Shown: positions 44,286 to 53,353, numbered from the stretch's first letter. The stretch is DNA of 64,000 nucleotides from Alphaproteobacteria bacterium (GCA_037200445.1 JBBCGH010000001.1:4399162-4463161); one strand, 5' to 3'. The notes: generated by a model from the letters alone, not told the origin. Program-made: numbers and translations.

Positions 44286-44701
44286 TTGGGCTTCTCCAGT
44301 CCGACCAGTGCGATCTTCAGGAAGCCGGCTTTGCGCATCAGGTTCATCACTTCCATCATCTCGCCGTAGGGCACGTTCTTGTCGGCGCGCAGGAAGATGC
44401 GCGCGTCCTTGTCGCCCTTGGTCGCGGCGGCGAGCGCGCTGTCGAGCAGGCCGCGTGGAATCACGGTTTCGCCGAGTGCGAGGGTCAGATCCTGCTTCAC
44501 GGTGAGAAAGACCGGCTTGTCGGGGCGCGGCTGCGGCTCGGCAGTCGAGGCCGGGAGATTGACGGCGATATCCACGGTGGCAAGCGGCGCCGCCACCATG
44601 AAGATGATCAGCAACACGAGGATCACGTCGATGAACGGCGTGACGTTGATCTCGTGCAATTCGTCGAGGGTATCCTCGCCGTGGTCGAGCCTGACGCTCA
44701 T
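44282..44701 (-). CDS. exbD: ExbD biopolymer transport protein
   Basis: 139-residue inner-membrane protein with one N-terminal span and a periplasmic domain. Family marks are LHEINVTPFIDVILVLLIIF with the key Asp in FIDV, followed by MVAAPLATVDIAVNLP, and FLRADKNVPYGEMMEVMNLM. The Asp in the span is the proton-relay residue of the ExbB-ExbD motor. It starts 1 nt after the exbB stop and its own stop overlaps the proposed tonB start. Together they energise TonB-dependent uptake, here most likely by the receptor encoded divergently. Confidence 0.95.
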   Translation of the reverse strand: MSVRLDHGEDTLDELHEINVTPFIDVILVLLIIFMVAAPLATVDIAVNLPASTAEPQPRPDKPVFLTVKQDLTLALGETVIPRGLLDSALAAATKGDKDARIFLRADKNVPYGEMMEVMNLMRKAGFLKIALVGLEKPN

Positions 44702-44702
44702 G

Positions 44703-45560
44703 TCACTCGGCCGCCGACAGGGTGCGCCGCTGGACCGGGTGTGCGCCGCGGTCGAGGTCGCGTCCGACGATCCGCAGCACCTCGGCCGAGGTATCGCCGA
44801 GCAGCGCGCGGTAACCCGCGATCTGGCGTGAGAACATGTTGTAGATCACGACCGCCGGGATCGCGGCCGCGAGACCGAACGCAGTGGCCAGCAGCGCCTC
44901 CGCGATGCCGGGCGCGACCACGGCGAGATTGGTGGTCTGCGATTTCGAGATGCCGATGAAGCTGTTCATGATGCCCCACACGGTGCCGAACAGCCCGACG
45001 AACGGCGCGATCGCGCCGATGGTCGCCAGAATGCCGGTGCCGCGCATCATGCTGCGCCCGCCCTGCGCCTCGAGGCGCTCCAGCCGCGAGGCGACCCGCT
45101 CCTTGATCCCCTCGCGCTCCATGGTGTCGTCGGAGAGCCGCAACTCGGCGACCGCGCCCTGAACCATCTTCCCCGCCGCGGTTTTGCTGCGGCCAAGGTG
45201 GCCGGCCGCCTCCGAGATGGAGCGCGCCTGCGCGAGCGCATCGACCGCGCGCCGCGCGGCGCGCTTTGCGGCGATCAATTCGAAAGTCTTCGCAAGCCAT
45301 ACCGTCCAGGTGACGATCGAGGCGAGCACGAGAGCGATCAGCACGCCCTTCACCAGCGGGTCGGCCGACAGAAACATGCCCCAGGGCGTCAGATCGCGCG
45401 GCAATTCGGCCGTTGCCGCCACTGCGGGGGCTGGCGCCGCATCGGCGGCGGCCTGCGCGTAGGCGCTGCGCAGCGCATCGGCGGCCGTCAGGAAAAGACT
45501 GAGCGCAGCGGCGGCGGCAGGGTTGCGGCGGAGCAACAGGCGGGACATTTCAAACGGCAT
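44703..45560 (-). CDS. exbB: ExbB/TolQ-family motor protein
   Basis: 285-residue inner-membrane protein. It has an N-terminal extension with a signal-like segment (PAAAAALSLFLTAADALRSA) and an Ala/Pro linker before the first ExbB span (VKGVLIALVLASIVTWTVWL). The conserved MotA/TolQ core follows: GTGILATIGAIAPFVGLFGT, VWGIMNSFIGISKSQTTNLA, APGIAEALLATAFGLAAAIP. Long N-terminal extensions of this kind are common in alphaproteobacterial ExbB. It is the first gene of exbB-exbD-tonB and reads away from a siderophore receptor gene across an AT-rich promoter region. Confidence 0.95.
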   Translation of the reverse strand: MPFEMSRLLLRRNPAAAAALSLFLTAADALRSAYAQAAADAAPAPAVAATAELPRDLTPWGMFLSADPLVKGVLIALVLASIVTWTVWLAKTFELIAAKRAARRAVDALAQARSISEAAGHLGRSKTAAGKMVQGAVAELRLSDDTMEREGIKERVASRLERLEAQGGRSMMRGTGILATIGAIAPFVGLFGTVWGIMNSFIGISKSQTTNLAVVAPGIAEALLATAFGLAAAIPAVVIYNMFSRQIAGYRALLGDTSAEVLRIVGRDLDRGAHPVQRRTLSAAE

Positions 45561-45718
45561 TCTCGGACTCGCTACCGACTGGGACGCCCCTTCCTAACTC
45601 CATTTGTGTCAGTAATTCCAACGTAATTACCTTGTTTTGAGCTATTATAAAGTAACTTTACATTACGTGTAAGGTGAGCCGCACCCGCTTGTTCGGTATA
45701 TTTCCGCGTGCGTACAAA

Positions 45719-45736
45719 TATTCGTCAATACGAATA
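45719..45736. promoter_or_regulatory. Palindromic operator-like site in the iron-uptake promoter region
   Basis: TATTCGT and ACGAATA form a perfect 7-bp inverted repeat with a 4-nt spacer, 46 bp before the receptor ATG. The 220-bp intergenic region is AT-rich and also holds TTACA/TGTAA (45660-45673) and TTCTAAA (45750-45756), which resembles half of the Irr-type iron control element. A perfect TATAAT on the minus strand (45648-45643) could serve exbB. Which iron regulator binds is not determinable here. Confidence 0.5.
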
Positions 45737-45782
45737 CAGTATTGAAGGGTTCTAAACAAGAAAACGGGGTACGGGGGCTTCA

Positions 45783-48170
45783 ATGTCGCGTCAGGCAGAG
45801 CGCGTTCTTCGCGCAATCCAGTTCCGGAGCGGGGCGGTCAGCGTCGCGGCGCTGTGTCTTGGAACGTCACTCCTCGCCCAGCCGGCGAGCGCTCAAGGGT
45901 CGGCGACGCCATCGGGCGTCACGCCCCTCCCGACCGTTTCGGTGGATATCACCAAGCCGAAGAAGCGCCCGAAGCGCGCCGCCAGGGCGGCCCCGCGCGT
46001 GGCCGCGCCGGCTCCCCTCCCGCCTGCCCCGGCGCAGCCCGTCGAGACCCAGGACACGCGCACCGGCACGGTCGGGGTCTATGCCAACAGCACGTCGGTC
46101 GCGACCAAGACCAACACGCCGCTCATCAACATCCCGCAGTCGGTGGATGTGATCACCAAGAGCTTCATCCAGGACAACAACTTCCAGACCCTCACCGACG
46201 TCACGCGCTACGTGCCCGGCGTCGCCATCCACCAGGGCGAAGGCAACCGCGACGAACTGGTGATCCGCGGGGTCGATTCGAGCGCGAACTTCTTCGTCAA
46301 CGGCTTCCGCGACGACGTCCAGTATTTCCGCGATCTCTACAACGCGCAGAGCGTCGAGATTCTGAAAGGTCCGAGCGCGGTGATTTTCGGGCGCGGCGCT
46401 GGCGGCGGCCTCGTCAACCGCACCCTGAAAGAAGCCGACTGGGCCACCCACCGCGAGGCGACGGCGACGCTCGGCTCGTATTTCGATCGCCGCGTCACGG
46501 CGGACGTCGGCCAGGGCATCAACGAGAACGTCGCGGTGCGCTTCAACGGCATGTACGAGCAGAGCGATACGTTCCGCGACTACGGGCATTTCGAGCGCTA
46601 CGGCATCAACCCGACCGTCACGCTCAAGCCGACCGACGACACCAAGGTGAAGCTCTCCTACGAGTATTACCACGACGAACGCCTCGCCGACCGCGGCAAT
46701 CCTTCGCAATCGCAGTTCAACATGAACCCCACCGCGGCCAATGCGGCCAGCCTGCGCGCCTTTCCGGCGCCGCCCTTCGTGGTCGACCGGTCGACGCTCT
46801 TCGGCAGCCCGCTCTACAACGGCACGCATGCCGACGTGCAGATGGCGATGGCTGTGATCGACCACGATTTCGGCAACGGCTTGTCGGTGAAGAACGGCAC
46901 GATCTACGCGAGCTGGCTGCGCGGCTACCGCAACGTCTATCCGGGCGGGCCCACCAGCGCGTCGGTGCTAGGCCCGGCGACGCTCGCGGGCGCAGTGAAT
47001 CAGCAGCAGACCACTGTGAATCTGGCAGCCTACGAGAACGCCACCAACCGCAACAACGTCTTCAACCAGACCGACTTCACCTACAAAGTCATGACTGGTC
47101 CGGTGAAGCACACGCTCACGTTCGGGACCGAGTTTGGCCTCGAGGCAAGCTTCTCGCAGCGCGACACCGGCTACTTTCCCACGGGATCAGGCCTTGGCTT
47201 TACCAACTCGGTCGCCATGAACCCGTTCGCGCCGACCTATTTCGGCCCGGTCTCCTTCTTTCACACCGTCAACGTAGCCGGGCAAACCGACGCGAGCAGC
47301 CGCTCGGACCTCTCCATCTCGGCGGGCTATGTGCAGGACCAGATCGAGATCACGCGCTATCTCGAAGTGATCGCAGGCGTGCGCCAGGAGCGGTTCGACC
47401 TGACCGCGCTCGACCAGAACACCAACACCACCCGCGGCCGTATCGACGATCTGACGTCGCCGCGTGGGGCCGTGATCGTGAAGCCGGTGGACAATCTCTC
47501 GATCTATGGCGCGTACAGCATTTCGTATCTGCCGGCGTCGGGAGACCAGTTCAGCGCGCTCACGGACGGCACCCTGATCCTCCAACCACAGAAGTTCGAG
47601 AACAAGGAAGTCGGCGTGAAGTGGAACATCCTTCCGAAGCTCCTGTTCACGGCGGCCGCCTATGAGCTGATCCGCACCAATGTGCCGATCGCGGACCCCA
47701 GCCGGGCGGGCTTCTTCTTCCCGTCCGGCGCGCAGAAGATCGACGGCTTCGAGGCCACATTGAAGGGCTACGTCACCGACTACTGGCAGAGCTCGCTCGG
47801 CTATGCCTACACCGACGCGCGCATCACCAGCGCGACCTCGACCACCATCGTTCCCGGCAACGTCGTGCAGCTCGTCCCGCTGCACCAGTTCTCCTACTGG
47901 AACAAGTATCAGTTCACGCCGATGTGGTCGGCGGCGGTCGGCATCATCTACTTCGGGGATTCGTTCGCGTCGTCCGACAACACCGTCAAGCTGCCGGGCT
48001 TCGTGCGCTTCGATGCCGGCGTCTATGCCCAGATCGACAAGAACTGGAAGGTGCAGCTCAACGTGGAGAACATCTTCGACACGCTCTACTGGGCCTCGGC
48101 CGACGGCAACAACAACATCTCGCCTGGCCAGGGGCGCACCGTCCGGGCGATGGCGACCGCGACTTTCTAG
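45783..48170 (+). CDS. TonB-dependent siderophore receptor
   Basis: 795-residue outer-membrane receptor. A signal peptide (ending QPASAQ) is followed by a probable TonB box in LPTVSVDITK and a basic/Pro-rich linker (KKRPKRAARAAPRVAAPAPL). The plug domain has INIPQSVDVITKSFIQDN, DELVIRGVDSSANFFVNGFR and VEILKGPSAVIFGRGAGGGL. The rest is a 22-strand-type barrel ending in ATATF with a terminal Phe. The plug motifs place it with FhuA/FcuA/Fiu-like ferric siderophore receptors. It is divergent from exbB-exbD-tonB, so receptor and motor are likely co-regulated by iron. The siderophore cannot be named. Confidence 0.93.
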   Translation: MSRQAERVLRAIQFRSGAVSVAALCLGTSLLAQPASAQGSATPSGVTPLPTVSVDITKPKKRPKRAARAAPRVAAPAPLPPAPAQPVETQDTRTGTVGVYANSTSVATKTNTPLINIPQSVDVITKSFIQDNNFQTLTDVTRYVPGVAIHQGEGNRDELVIRGVDSSANFFVNGFRDDVQYFRDLYNAQSVEILKGPSAVIFGRGAGGGLVNRTLKEADWATHREATATLGSYFDRRVTADVGQGINENVAVRFNGMYEQSDTFRDYGHFERYGINPTVTLKPTDDTKVKLSYEYYHDERLADRGNPSQSQFNMNPTAANAASLRAFPAPPFVVDRSTLFGSPLYNGTHADVQMAMAVIDHDFGNGLSVKNGTIYASWLRGYRNVYPGGPTSASVLGPATLAGAVNQQQTTVNLAAYENATNRNNVFNQTDFTYKVMTGPVKHTLTFGTEFGLEASFSQRDTGYFPTGSGLGFTNSVAMNPFAPTYFGPVSFFHTVNVAGQTDASSRSDLSISAGYVQDQIEITRYLEVIAGVRQERFDLTALDQNTNTTRGRIDDLTSPRGAVIVKPVDNLSIYGAYSISYLPASGDQFSALTDGTLILQPQKFENKEVGVKWNILPKLLFTAAAYELIRTNVPIADPSRAGFFFPSGAQKIDGFEATLKGYVTDYWQSSLGYAYTDARITSATSTTIVPGNVVQLVPLHQFSYWNKYQFTPMWSAAVGIIYFGDSFASSDNTVKLPGFVRFDAGVYAQIDKNWKVQLNVENIFDTLYWASADGNNNISPGQGRTVRAMATATF

Positions 48171-48178
48171 AGGGGCGA

Positions 48179-49408
48179 TCACCCCCGCTCTTCGGGCGGC
48201 TTGATGTGGCGAAACGAATAGAGCAGGGCCACGTCGTAGGCGATCTTCAACGCGCCGCAAATCACCAGCGGCACGCCCGTGGCCGTGGTTGTGAGCAGCG
48301 CACCGGCGATGACCGGGCTGATCGCTGATGTAAGACTGCGCGGTACGGCCGTGACGCTCGCGGCCGCCGGGCGTTCCTGCGGCGTGACCACCGCCATCAC
48401 GTAGGAGGTGCGCGTCGGCACATCCATTTGCGAAAGTGCAGCGCGGATTAGCAACAGCGTAAGCACGATCGTCAGGTTCGGCACGAAGGCCGCGACAATG
48501 AGGCAGATACTCGACGGAATATGTGTGAACACCATCGTGTTCACGAGCCCGAACCGCCTCGCGAGCCGCGCCGCCACCGGAAAAGAGAACGCCGCCAGCG
48601 CGTTGGACCAAAAGAAAAACACGCTCGTGGCGGTGAGCGAGAGATTGAAACGCTCGAACAGCCACAGCGCGATCAGCGACTGCACCGCAAACCCGCCGGC
48701 AAACGAGTCGACGCTGAACAGCGCCGCCATCTTGTAGACGATCCCGCGCGACGGACCGAGCGCCGCCTGCGGCGTTTGCGCCTTCATCTCCGCATGCGGC
48801 AGGCGCGCATAGAGGAGCGCGCTCAGCGCGCCGAGCGCCGCATAGGCATAAAAGAGGATTCTCATCGCGGTCAGCTTGCCGATGCCGACAGTGCCGAGCA
48901 GATCGGGTGCGGCCGCCGCGAGCGCACCGGCCGCCGTGGCGAGCGCACCGATCAGGCTGTAGCGGGCGAATGCGCCCGTGCGTTCGCGATCGGCAACCGA
49001 GCGTGCGATCATCGCATGCTCGAGCGGCACCAGCATGCCGAGATCGCCGGTCGACGGATTCATGGTGCCGAAGAACGCGATCACGGCGACCAGCAGGATG
49101 TGCTGCGCGCTCGGGAACGCGATCCCGCTCGCCATCATGAAGGCGGCGCCAAGCAACAGCAGATTGCGGATGTCGTGGCGCGCGCCAAGGTGGCCGATCA
49201 ACAGCGTGGCCGCCGAGGTGCCGAGCAGCGCCGCGGTCGCCACGAAGCCGATCTGAAATGCATCGAATCCGATTTCGGCGAGATAGGCCGGAAGGATGAT
49301 GACCGCGAAGCCATCGCCGAATCCGCGCGCGGCCCGCGCCGCATAGAGGAGCACGATGCTGCGCTGATTCTGATCCAAGATGAGGGGTCTGGCCTGTCCG
49401 CCGTCCAT
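48179..49408 (-). CDS. MFS transporter
   Basis: 409-residue polytopic transporter of the major facilitator superfamily with about twelve spans. Visible features are AARGFGDGFAVIILPAYLAE, the loop GHLGARHDIRNLLLLGAAF (motif-A-like) and DVPTRTSYVMAVVTPQERPA in the second half. ATG 49408 is chosen because GGAG stands 7 nt upstream; the TTG at 49414 is poorer. It converges with the siderophore receptor gene with an 8-nt gap. A role in siderophore or metabolite export or uptake is possible from position, but the sequence does not show it. Confidence 0.88.
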   Translation of the reverse strand: MDGGQARPLILDQNQRSIVLLYAARAARGFGDGFAVIILPAYLAEIGFDAFQIGFVATAALLGTSAATLLIGHLGARHDIRNLLLLGAAFMMASGIAFPSAQHILLVAVIAFFGTMNPSTGDLGMLVPLEHAMIARSVADRERTGAFARYSLIGALATAAGALAAAAPDLLGTVGIGKLTAMRILFYAYAALGALSALLYARLPHAEMKAQTPQAALGPSRGIVYKMAALFSVDSFAGGFAVQSLIALWLFERFNLSLTATSVFFFWSNALAAFSFPVAARLARRFGLVNTMVFTHIPSSICLIVAAFVPNLTIVLTLLLIRAALSQMDVPTRTSYVMAVVTPQERPAAASVTAVPRSLTSAISPVIAGALLTTTATGVPLVICGALKIAYDVALLYSFRHIKPPEERG

Positions 49409-49569
49409 GCGCAATCTCCAATGAGCGTTGCGCAGAGCTTGGACGGCGAGACCGTCTGGCGGGGAGCCTGCCGTCCCCGGATGCGACCAAGTTAGGCGGC
49501 CCGTCGCCCTGCTTCAAGCTCCGAATCCTTGTGCTATCGTCCGCGCCAGAAAAACCGGGAGGGGGATTC

Positions 49570-50532
49570 ATGCGCGTCAGGAGTATCGCCGCGGCCGCGG
49601 CTTGCATCGGCTTGTGGGTCGCGCCGGCGGCCGCGCAGGAGGTGACGCTGCGTGCCGTGACGGCCTTCGCCGAGGGCACGCAGTTCTCCAGGAACTTCGA
49701 GCGGTTCATCGAGAAGGTGAACGCCGACGGCAAGGGCGTGATCAGGATCAACTACATCGGCGGACCGCGTGCGATGCCGCCGTTCGAGGTCGGCAACGCG
49801 GTGCGCACCAAGGTGATCGACATCGCGAACGTGACCGGCGCGTTCTATACCAACCTGATGCCCGAGGCGGACGGGTTCAAGCTCGTTGCAAAGCCGATGA
49901 GCGAGCAGCGCGCGAACGGCACATGGGCGTTCATCGACCAGCTGCATAACCAGAAACTGAACGCGCACTATCTGGCGCGGCAATTTCACAACGTGCCGTT
50001 TCACATCTATCTCAACAAGAAGCCCGAGAGGCTGGACTTCACCGGCCTCAAGATTCGCGTGACGCCGGTCTACAAGGACATCGTCGAGGCGCTCGGCGGC
50101 ACCGCGATCACCACTGCGCCCGGCGAGGTCTATACCGCGCTGGAGCGCGGGGTGGTCGACGGCTACGGCTGGCCGGTTTCCGGCATCTTCGATCTCGGCT
50201 GGGAAAAGGTGACGAAGTATCGCCTCGAGCCGGCGTTCTACAGCGTCGAGGTGAACGTGCTGGTCAATCTCGACATCTGGAAAAGCCTCACCGACGCGCA
50301 GCGCAAAGTGCTCGACGACGCGGCGCTCTGGCTCGAGGGGCTCGACTCAGAGAACGTCGCCGTCATCGCGTCCGAGCGCGACCGGCAGGCGAAGGCGGGC
50401 ATCCAGCCGATCGAGTTCGGGTCGGAGGAGAGCAGGAAATTCCTGGAGAAGGCGAACGAGGTGGCGTGGCAATCCGTCATCAAGCGCGCGCCCGAAACGG
50501 GGGCGAAGCTGCGGCAACTGGCGGGGAATTAG
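49570..50532 (+). CDS. TRAP transporter solute receptor (DctP type)
   Basis: 320-residue periplasmic receptor; ATG 49570 follows a strong GGGAGGGGG. The signal peptide (RSIAAAAACIGLWVAPAAAQ) precedes the TRAP fold: LRAVTAFAEGTQFSRNFERF, NYIGGPRAMPPFEVGNAV, KKPERLDFTGLKIRVTPVYK with the conserved Arg that binds the carboxylate, and GEVYTALERGVVDGYGWPVS. TRAP receptors bind organic acids and feed the DctQM membrane unit by ion gradients. Those genes follow after a palindromic mosaic. The ligand is unknown, though a carboxylate is likely from the Arg. Confidence 0.93.
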   Translation: MRVRSIAAAAACIGLWVAPAAAQEVTLRAVTAFAEGTQFSRNFERFIEKVNADGKGVIRINYIGGPRAMPPFEVGNAVRTKVIDIANVTGAFYTNLMPEADGFKLVAKPMSEQRANGTWAFIDQLHNQKLNAHYLARQFHNVPFHIYLNKKPERLDFTGLKIRVTPVYKDIVEALGGTAITTAPGEVYTALERGVVDGYGWPVSGIFDLGWEKVTKYRLEPAFYSVEVNVLVNLDIWKSLTDAQRKVLDDAALWLEGLDSENVAVIASERDRQAKAGIQPIEFGSEESRKFLEKANEVAWQSVIKRAPETGAKLRQLAGN

Positions 50533-50542
50533 CTTTTCTTTT

Positions 50543-50673
50543 CCCTCTCCCGGCAAAGCGGGGAGAGGGTGGCGAGCGAAGCGAGCCGGGTGAGGGGCTT
50601 CGCGCGGCAATGAACGACCCCTCACCCGACCCGCCTTCGGCGGGTCGACCTCTCCCCGCAAGCGGGGAGAGGT
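50543..50673 (+). repeat. Palindromic mosaic between TRAP receptor and membrane genes
   Basis: Four inverted repeats fill the 152-bp gap: CCCTCTCCC/GGGAGAGGG (50543-50569), GGGTGAGGGG/CCCCTCACCC (50588-50627), ACCCGCC/GGCGGGT (50629-50645) and a perfect 12-bp stem with an AA loop (50648-50673). The last hairpin ends 11 nt before the dctQ ATG, next to its GAAGGAAG ribosome-binding site. Confidence 0.88.
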
Positions 50674-50684
50674 GAAGGAAGAAA

Positions 50685-51200
50685 ATGACCCGCCTCTCCT
50701 CTCTTTTCGCCCGCCTGTTCGACCTCCTCGCCCTCGTTGCGGCGCTGCTGCTGCTCGTCATGGTCGCGCTGGTCACGGCCGACATCGTGTTGCGCAACAC
50801 GCTCGGCACGGGTTTCGCGTGGGCGAACGAAGTCACCGAATACGCGCTCTATCTCACCACGCTGCTCACCGCACCGTGGCTGTTGCGACGCGGCCAGCAT
50901 GTGCGCATCGATATGGCGCTGGTGCTCGTGCCGCCGCGGATCGCATGGGCCTTCGAGGCCGCCGCCGACATCATCGGGCTTGCGGCGAGCCTCGTGCTCA
51001 TCTGGTACGGCACGGTCATGACCGTGCAAAGCGCGCGGCTCGGATCGCTCACCATCAAGAACCTCGTGTTTCCCGAATGGTGGCTGCTCGCGCCGCTGCC
51101 GATCTGCTTCGTGCTGATCGCGGTGGAATTCGTCTTCCGCTTCCACCGCCTGCTGGGCGCGCCGCGCGAGCGCCGCATCGAAGCGACCTCGGTCGGCTGA
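50685..51200 (+). CDS. TRAP transporter small membrane subunit (DctQ type)
   Basis: 171-residue inner-membrane protein with four spans (LFDLLALVAALLLLVMVALV, EYALYLTTLLTAPWLL, AFEAAADIIGLAASLVLIWY, WWLLAPLPICFVLIAVEFVF). It has the DctQ pattern RNTLGTGFAWANEVTEYA and RRGQHVRIDMALVLVPPR. It starts after GAAGGAAG and ends 1 nt before the DctM gene. DctQ packs against DctM and is required for transport. The expression ratio to the receptor is probably set by the palindromic mosaic just upstream. Confidence 0.9.
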   Translation: MTRLSSLFARLFDLLALVAALLLLVMVALVTADIVLRNTLGTGFAWANEVTEYALYLTTLLTAPWLLRRGQHVRIDMALVLVPPRIAWAFEAAADIIGLAASLVLIWYGTVMTVQSARLGSLTIKNLVFPEWWLLAPLPICFVLIAVEFVFRFHRLLGAPRERRIEATSVG

Positions 51201-51201
51201 G

Positions 51202-52521
51202 ATGGGTTGGATCGAAGCAAGTTTCATCCTGTTCGGCGGCCTCGTCGCCATCATGGGACTTGGGCTGCCGGTCGCGTTCGCATTCCTCGCGCTCAACATC
51301 GTCGGTGCTTGGCTTTTCCTCGGCGGCGAGCCGGGGCTCGCACAGCTCGCCCGCAATGCCGTGCAATCGGTCACGAGCTTTTCGCTCACGCCGATCCCGT
51401 TCTTCGTGCTGATGGGCGAGGTACTATTCCAGACCGGCCTCGCGCTGAAAGCGATCGATGCGTTTGCGCTCCTGATCCGCCGCGTGCCCGGCCGCCTCTC
51501 GGTGATCGCGATCGTCGCCGGCACCGTGTTCTCGGCGATCTCCGGCTCGACCATCGCGACCACCGCCCTGCTCGGCTCGCTGATGCTGCCGACCATGCTG
51601 GCGCGCGGCTACGAGCCGAAGATGGCGATGGGCCCGATCATGGGCATCGGCGGCGTCGACATGCTGATCCCGCCCTCCGCGCTGACCGTGTTGCTCGGCT
51701 CGATCGCCGGCATCTCGATCTCGGGCCTGCTGATCGGCGGCATCGTGCCCGGGCTGATCCTGAGCGTGCTGTTCGTCGGCTACATCATGACGCGCGCCAT
51801 CATCGATCCGTCGCTGGCGCCGAACGAAGAGTTGCCGCCGGCGCAGCGCTTCTGGGAGCGCTGGCGGCCGTTCCTCATTCACGTACTACCGCTGGTCTTG
51901 ATCTTCGCCATTGTGGTCGGCGCCATGACCGGCGGGTTTGCGACACCGACCGAAGCCGCCGCGCTCGGCGCCGCCGCCACGATCATCGCGGCGATCCTCT
52001 ACCGCGCGCTCACGATGGTGAACCTGCTGAAGGCGCTGACCGGCACAGTGGCGGTCTCCGGCACCATCCTGTTCATCATCCTCGGGGCGACGATCTTCTC
52101 CCAGGTGCTGAGCTTCTCCGGCGCCACCAACGGCATCGTCGCGCTGATTTCGGGACAGGGACTGTCCGCGACCGCGATCGTCATTGGCATGATGCTGATC
52201 TTGTTATTTCTCGGCTGCTTCGTCGATCAGGTCTCGATGATGCTGATCACGCTGCCGTTCTTCATGCCGCTGGTGCAGCGCCTCGACATCGAACCGATCT
52301 GGTTCGGCGTCATGTTCCTGATCTGCATGCAGCTTGGCTTGCTGACGCCGCCGTTCGGACTGTTGCTCTTCACGATGAAAGGCGTCGCGCCGCCGTCGAT
52401 CACGATGAGCCAAGTGTACGCCGCAGCCGTGCCCTACATCGTGTTCGGGGTGATCGTGCTGGTCGCGATCTTTCTTTTCCCGCCGCTCGCCACATGGCTG
52501 CCGGGCGTGCTGGGCAATTGA
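51202..52521 (+). CDS. TRAP transporter large permease (DctM type)
   Basis: 439-residue permease of the DctM family, about twelve spans. Marks include MGLGLPVAFAFLALNIVGAW, SVTSFSLTPIPFFVLMGEVL, VAGTVFSAISGSTIATTALL, MGIGGVDMLIPPSALTVLLG, GGFATPTEAAALGAAATII, FLGCFVDQVSMMLITLPFFM, and a final CMQLGLLTPPFGLLLFTMKG. This subunit carries the solute by ion-coupled transport and completes the TRAP system with the receptor and small subunit upstream. It follows DctQ with a 1-nt gap. Confidence 0.93.
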   Translation: MGWIEASFILFGGLVAIMGLGLPVAFAFLALNIVGAWLFLGGEPGLAQLARNAVQSVTSFSLTPIPFFVLMGEVLFQTGLALKAIDAFALLIRRVPGRLSVIAIVAGTVFSAISGSTIATTALLGSLMLPTMLARGYEPKMAMGPIMGIGGVDMLIPPSALTVLLGSIAGISISGLLIGGIVPGLILSVLFVGYIMTRAIIDPSLAPNEELPPAQRFWERWRPFLIHVLPLVLIFAIVVGAMTGGFATPTEAAALGAAATIIAAILYRALTMVNLLKALTGTVAVSGTILFIILGATIFSQVLSFSGATNGIVALISGQGLSATAIVIGMMLILLFLGCFVDQVSMMLITLPFFMPLVQRLDIEPIWFGVMFLICMQLGLLTPPFGLLLFTMKGVAPPSITMSQVYAAAVPYIVFGVIVLVAIFLFPPLATWLPGVLGN

Positions 52522-52572
52522 GCCGCTTGTGGCTCTGGCGGCGCCGCAGCGCCGCCCTCGCCTCCTCGCCGG

Positions 52573-53286
52573 CTAACGCGCCGCGGCCGCAATCGACGCC
52601 GCGGTCTGCCCGAACAGGATCGCGCGCTCCTCGGCGGTGCGGATGCCGCCGGCGTTCGGGTTGATTTCCTTCGCCTTGGCGTAGGCGCGCTCCACCGCAG
52701 GCCGCGCCTTGATGGCCGTGAACCAGCGCTTGATGTGGGGGAAGTCGTCGAGATTCTGTCCCTGCCGCTCGTACGGCACGATCCACGGATAGCTCGCCAT
52801 GTCGGCGATCGAGTATTCGCCCGCCATGTATTCATGATCCGCGAGCCGATTGTTCAGCACGCCGTAGAGCCGGTTCACCTCGTTGCGGTAGCGGTCCATC
52901 GCGTAGGGAATCTTCTCGACTGCGTAATTGCTGAAGTGATTGTTCTGTCCCGAATTCGGCCCGAGGTTGGCCATCTGCCAGAACAGCCATTCGAGAGCCG
53001 CCGTGCGTCCGCGCACATCCTGCGCGATGAACTTCCTGGTCTTGTCGGCGAGATACAGCAGCATCGCACCGGACTCGAATACCGCTATCGGCGCCCCGCC
53101 GCCGGGCGGATCGTGATCGATCATCGCGGGAATGCGGTTGTTCGGCGAAATCCTCAGAAAGTCTTTGCCGAATTGCTCACCCTTCCCGATGTTGATGGGA
53201 AAGATCTTGTGCGGCAGTCCGGTCTCTTCCAGAAAGATCGTGATCTTGTGGCCATTCGGCGTGGTCCAATAGTAGAGGTCGATCAT
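52573..53286 (-). CDS. Glutathione S-transferase, YfcG/Ure2-like
   Basis: 237-residue cytosolic GST. ATG 53286 follows AAGGA and starts the thioredoxin fold (MIDLYYWTTPNGHKITIFLE). The motifs TTPNGHK, ISPNNRIPAMID and FESGAMLLYLADKTRKF match the YfcG/GstB (Ure2p-like) group, which often has disulfide reductase activity toward glutathione-linked compounds. The helical domain includes EYSIADMASYPWIVPYERQG. It is divergent from the L,D-transpeptidase gene. A stress-response role is typical of the group; no partner gene supports a more exact one. Confidence 0.9.
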   Translation of the reverse strand: MIDLYYWTTPNGHKITIFLEETGLPHKIFPINIGKGEQFGKDFLRISPNNRIPAMIDHDPPGGGAPIAVFESGAMLLYLADKTRKFIAQDVRGRTAALEWLFWQMANLGPNSGQNNHFSNYAVEKIPYAMDRYRNEVNRLYGVLNNRLADHEYMAGEYSIADMASYPWIVPYERQGQNLDDFPHIKRWFTAIKARPAVERAYAKAKEINPNAGGIRTAEERAILFGQTAASIAAAAR

Positions 53287-53353
53287 GTGCGGCGTCCTTG
53301 GAATGAACACAGTCGGTGCTCACGTATCATAAAGGCTCAGGCAGGGGGCGCAT

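Noticed and set aside
47187-49751. 854-codon reverse ORF
   Set aside because: Covers parts of the siderophore receptor, MFS and TRAP genes in a meaningless frame.
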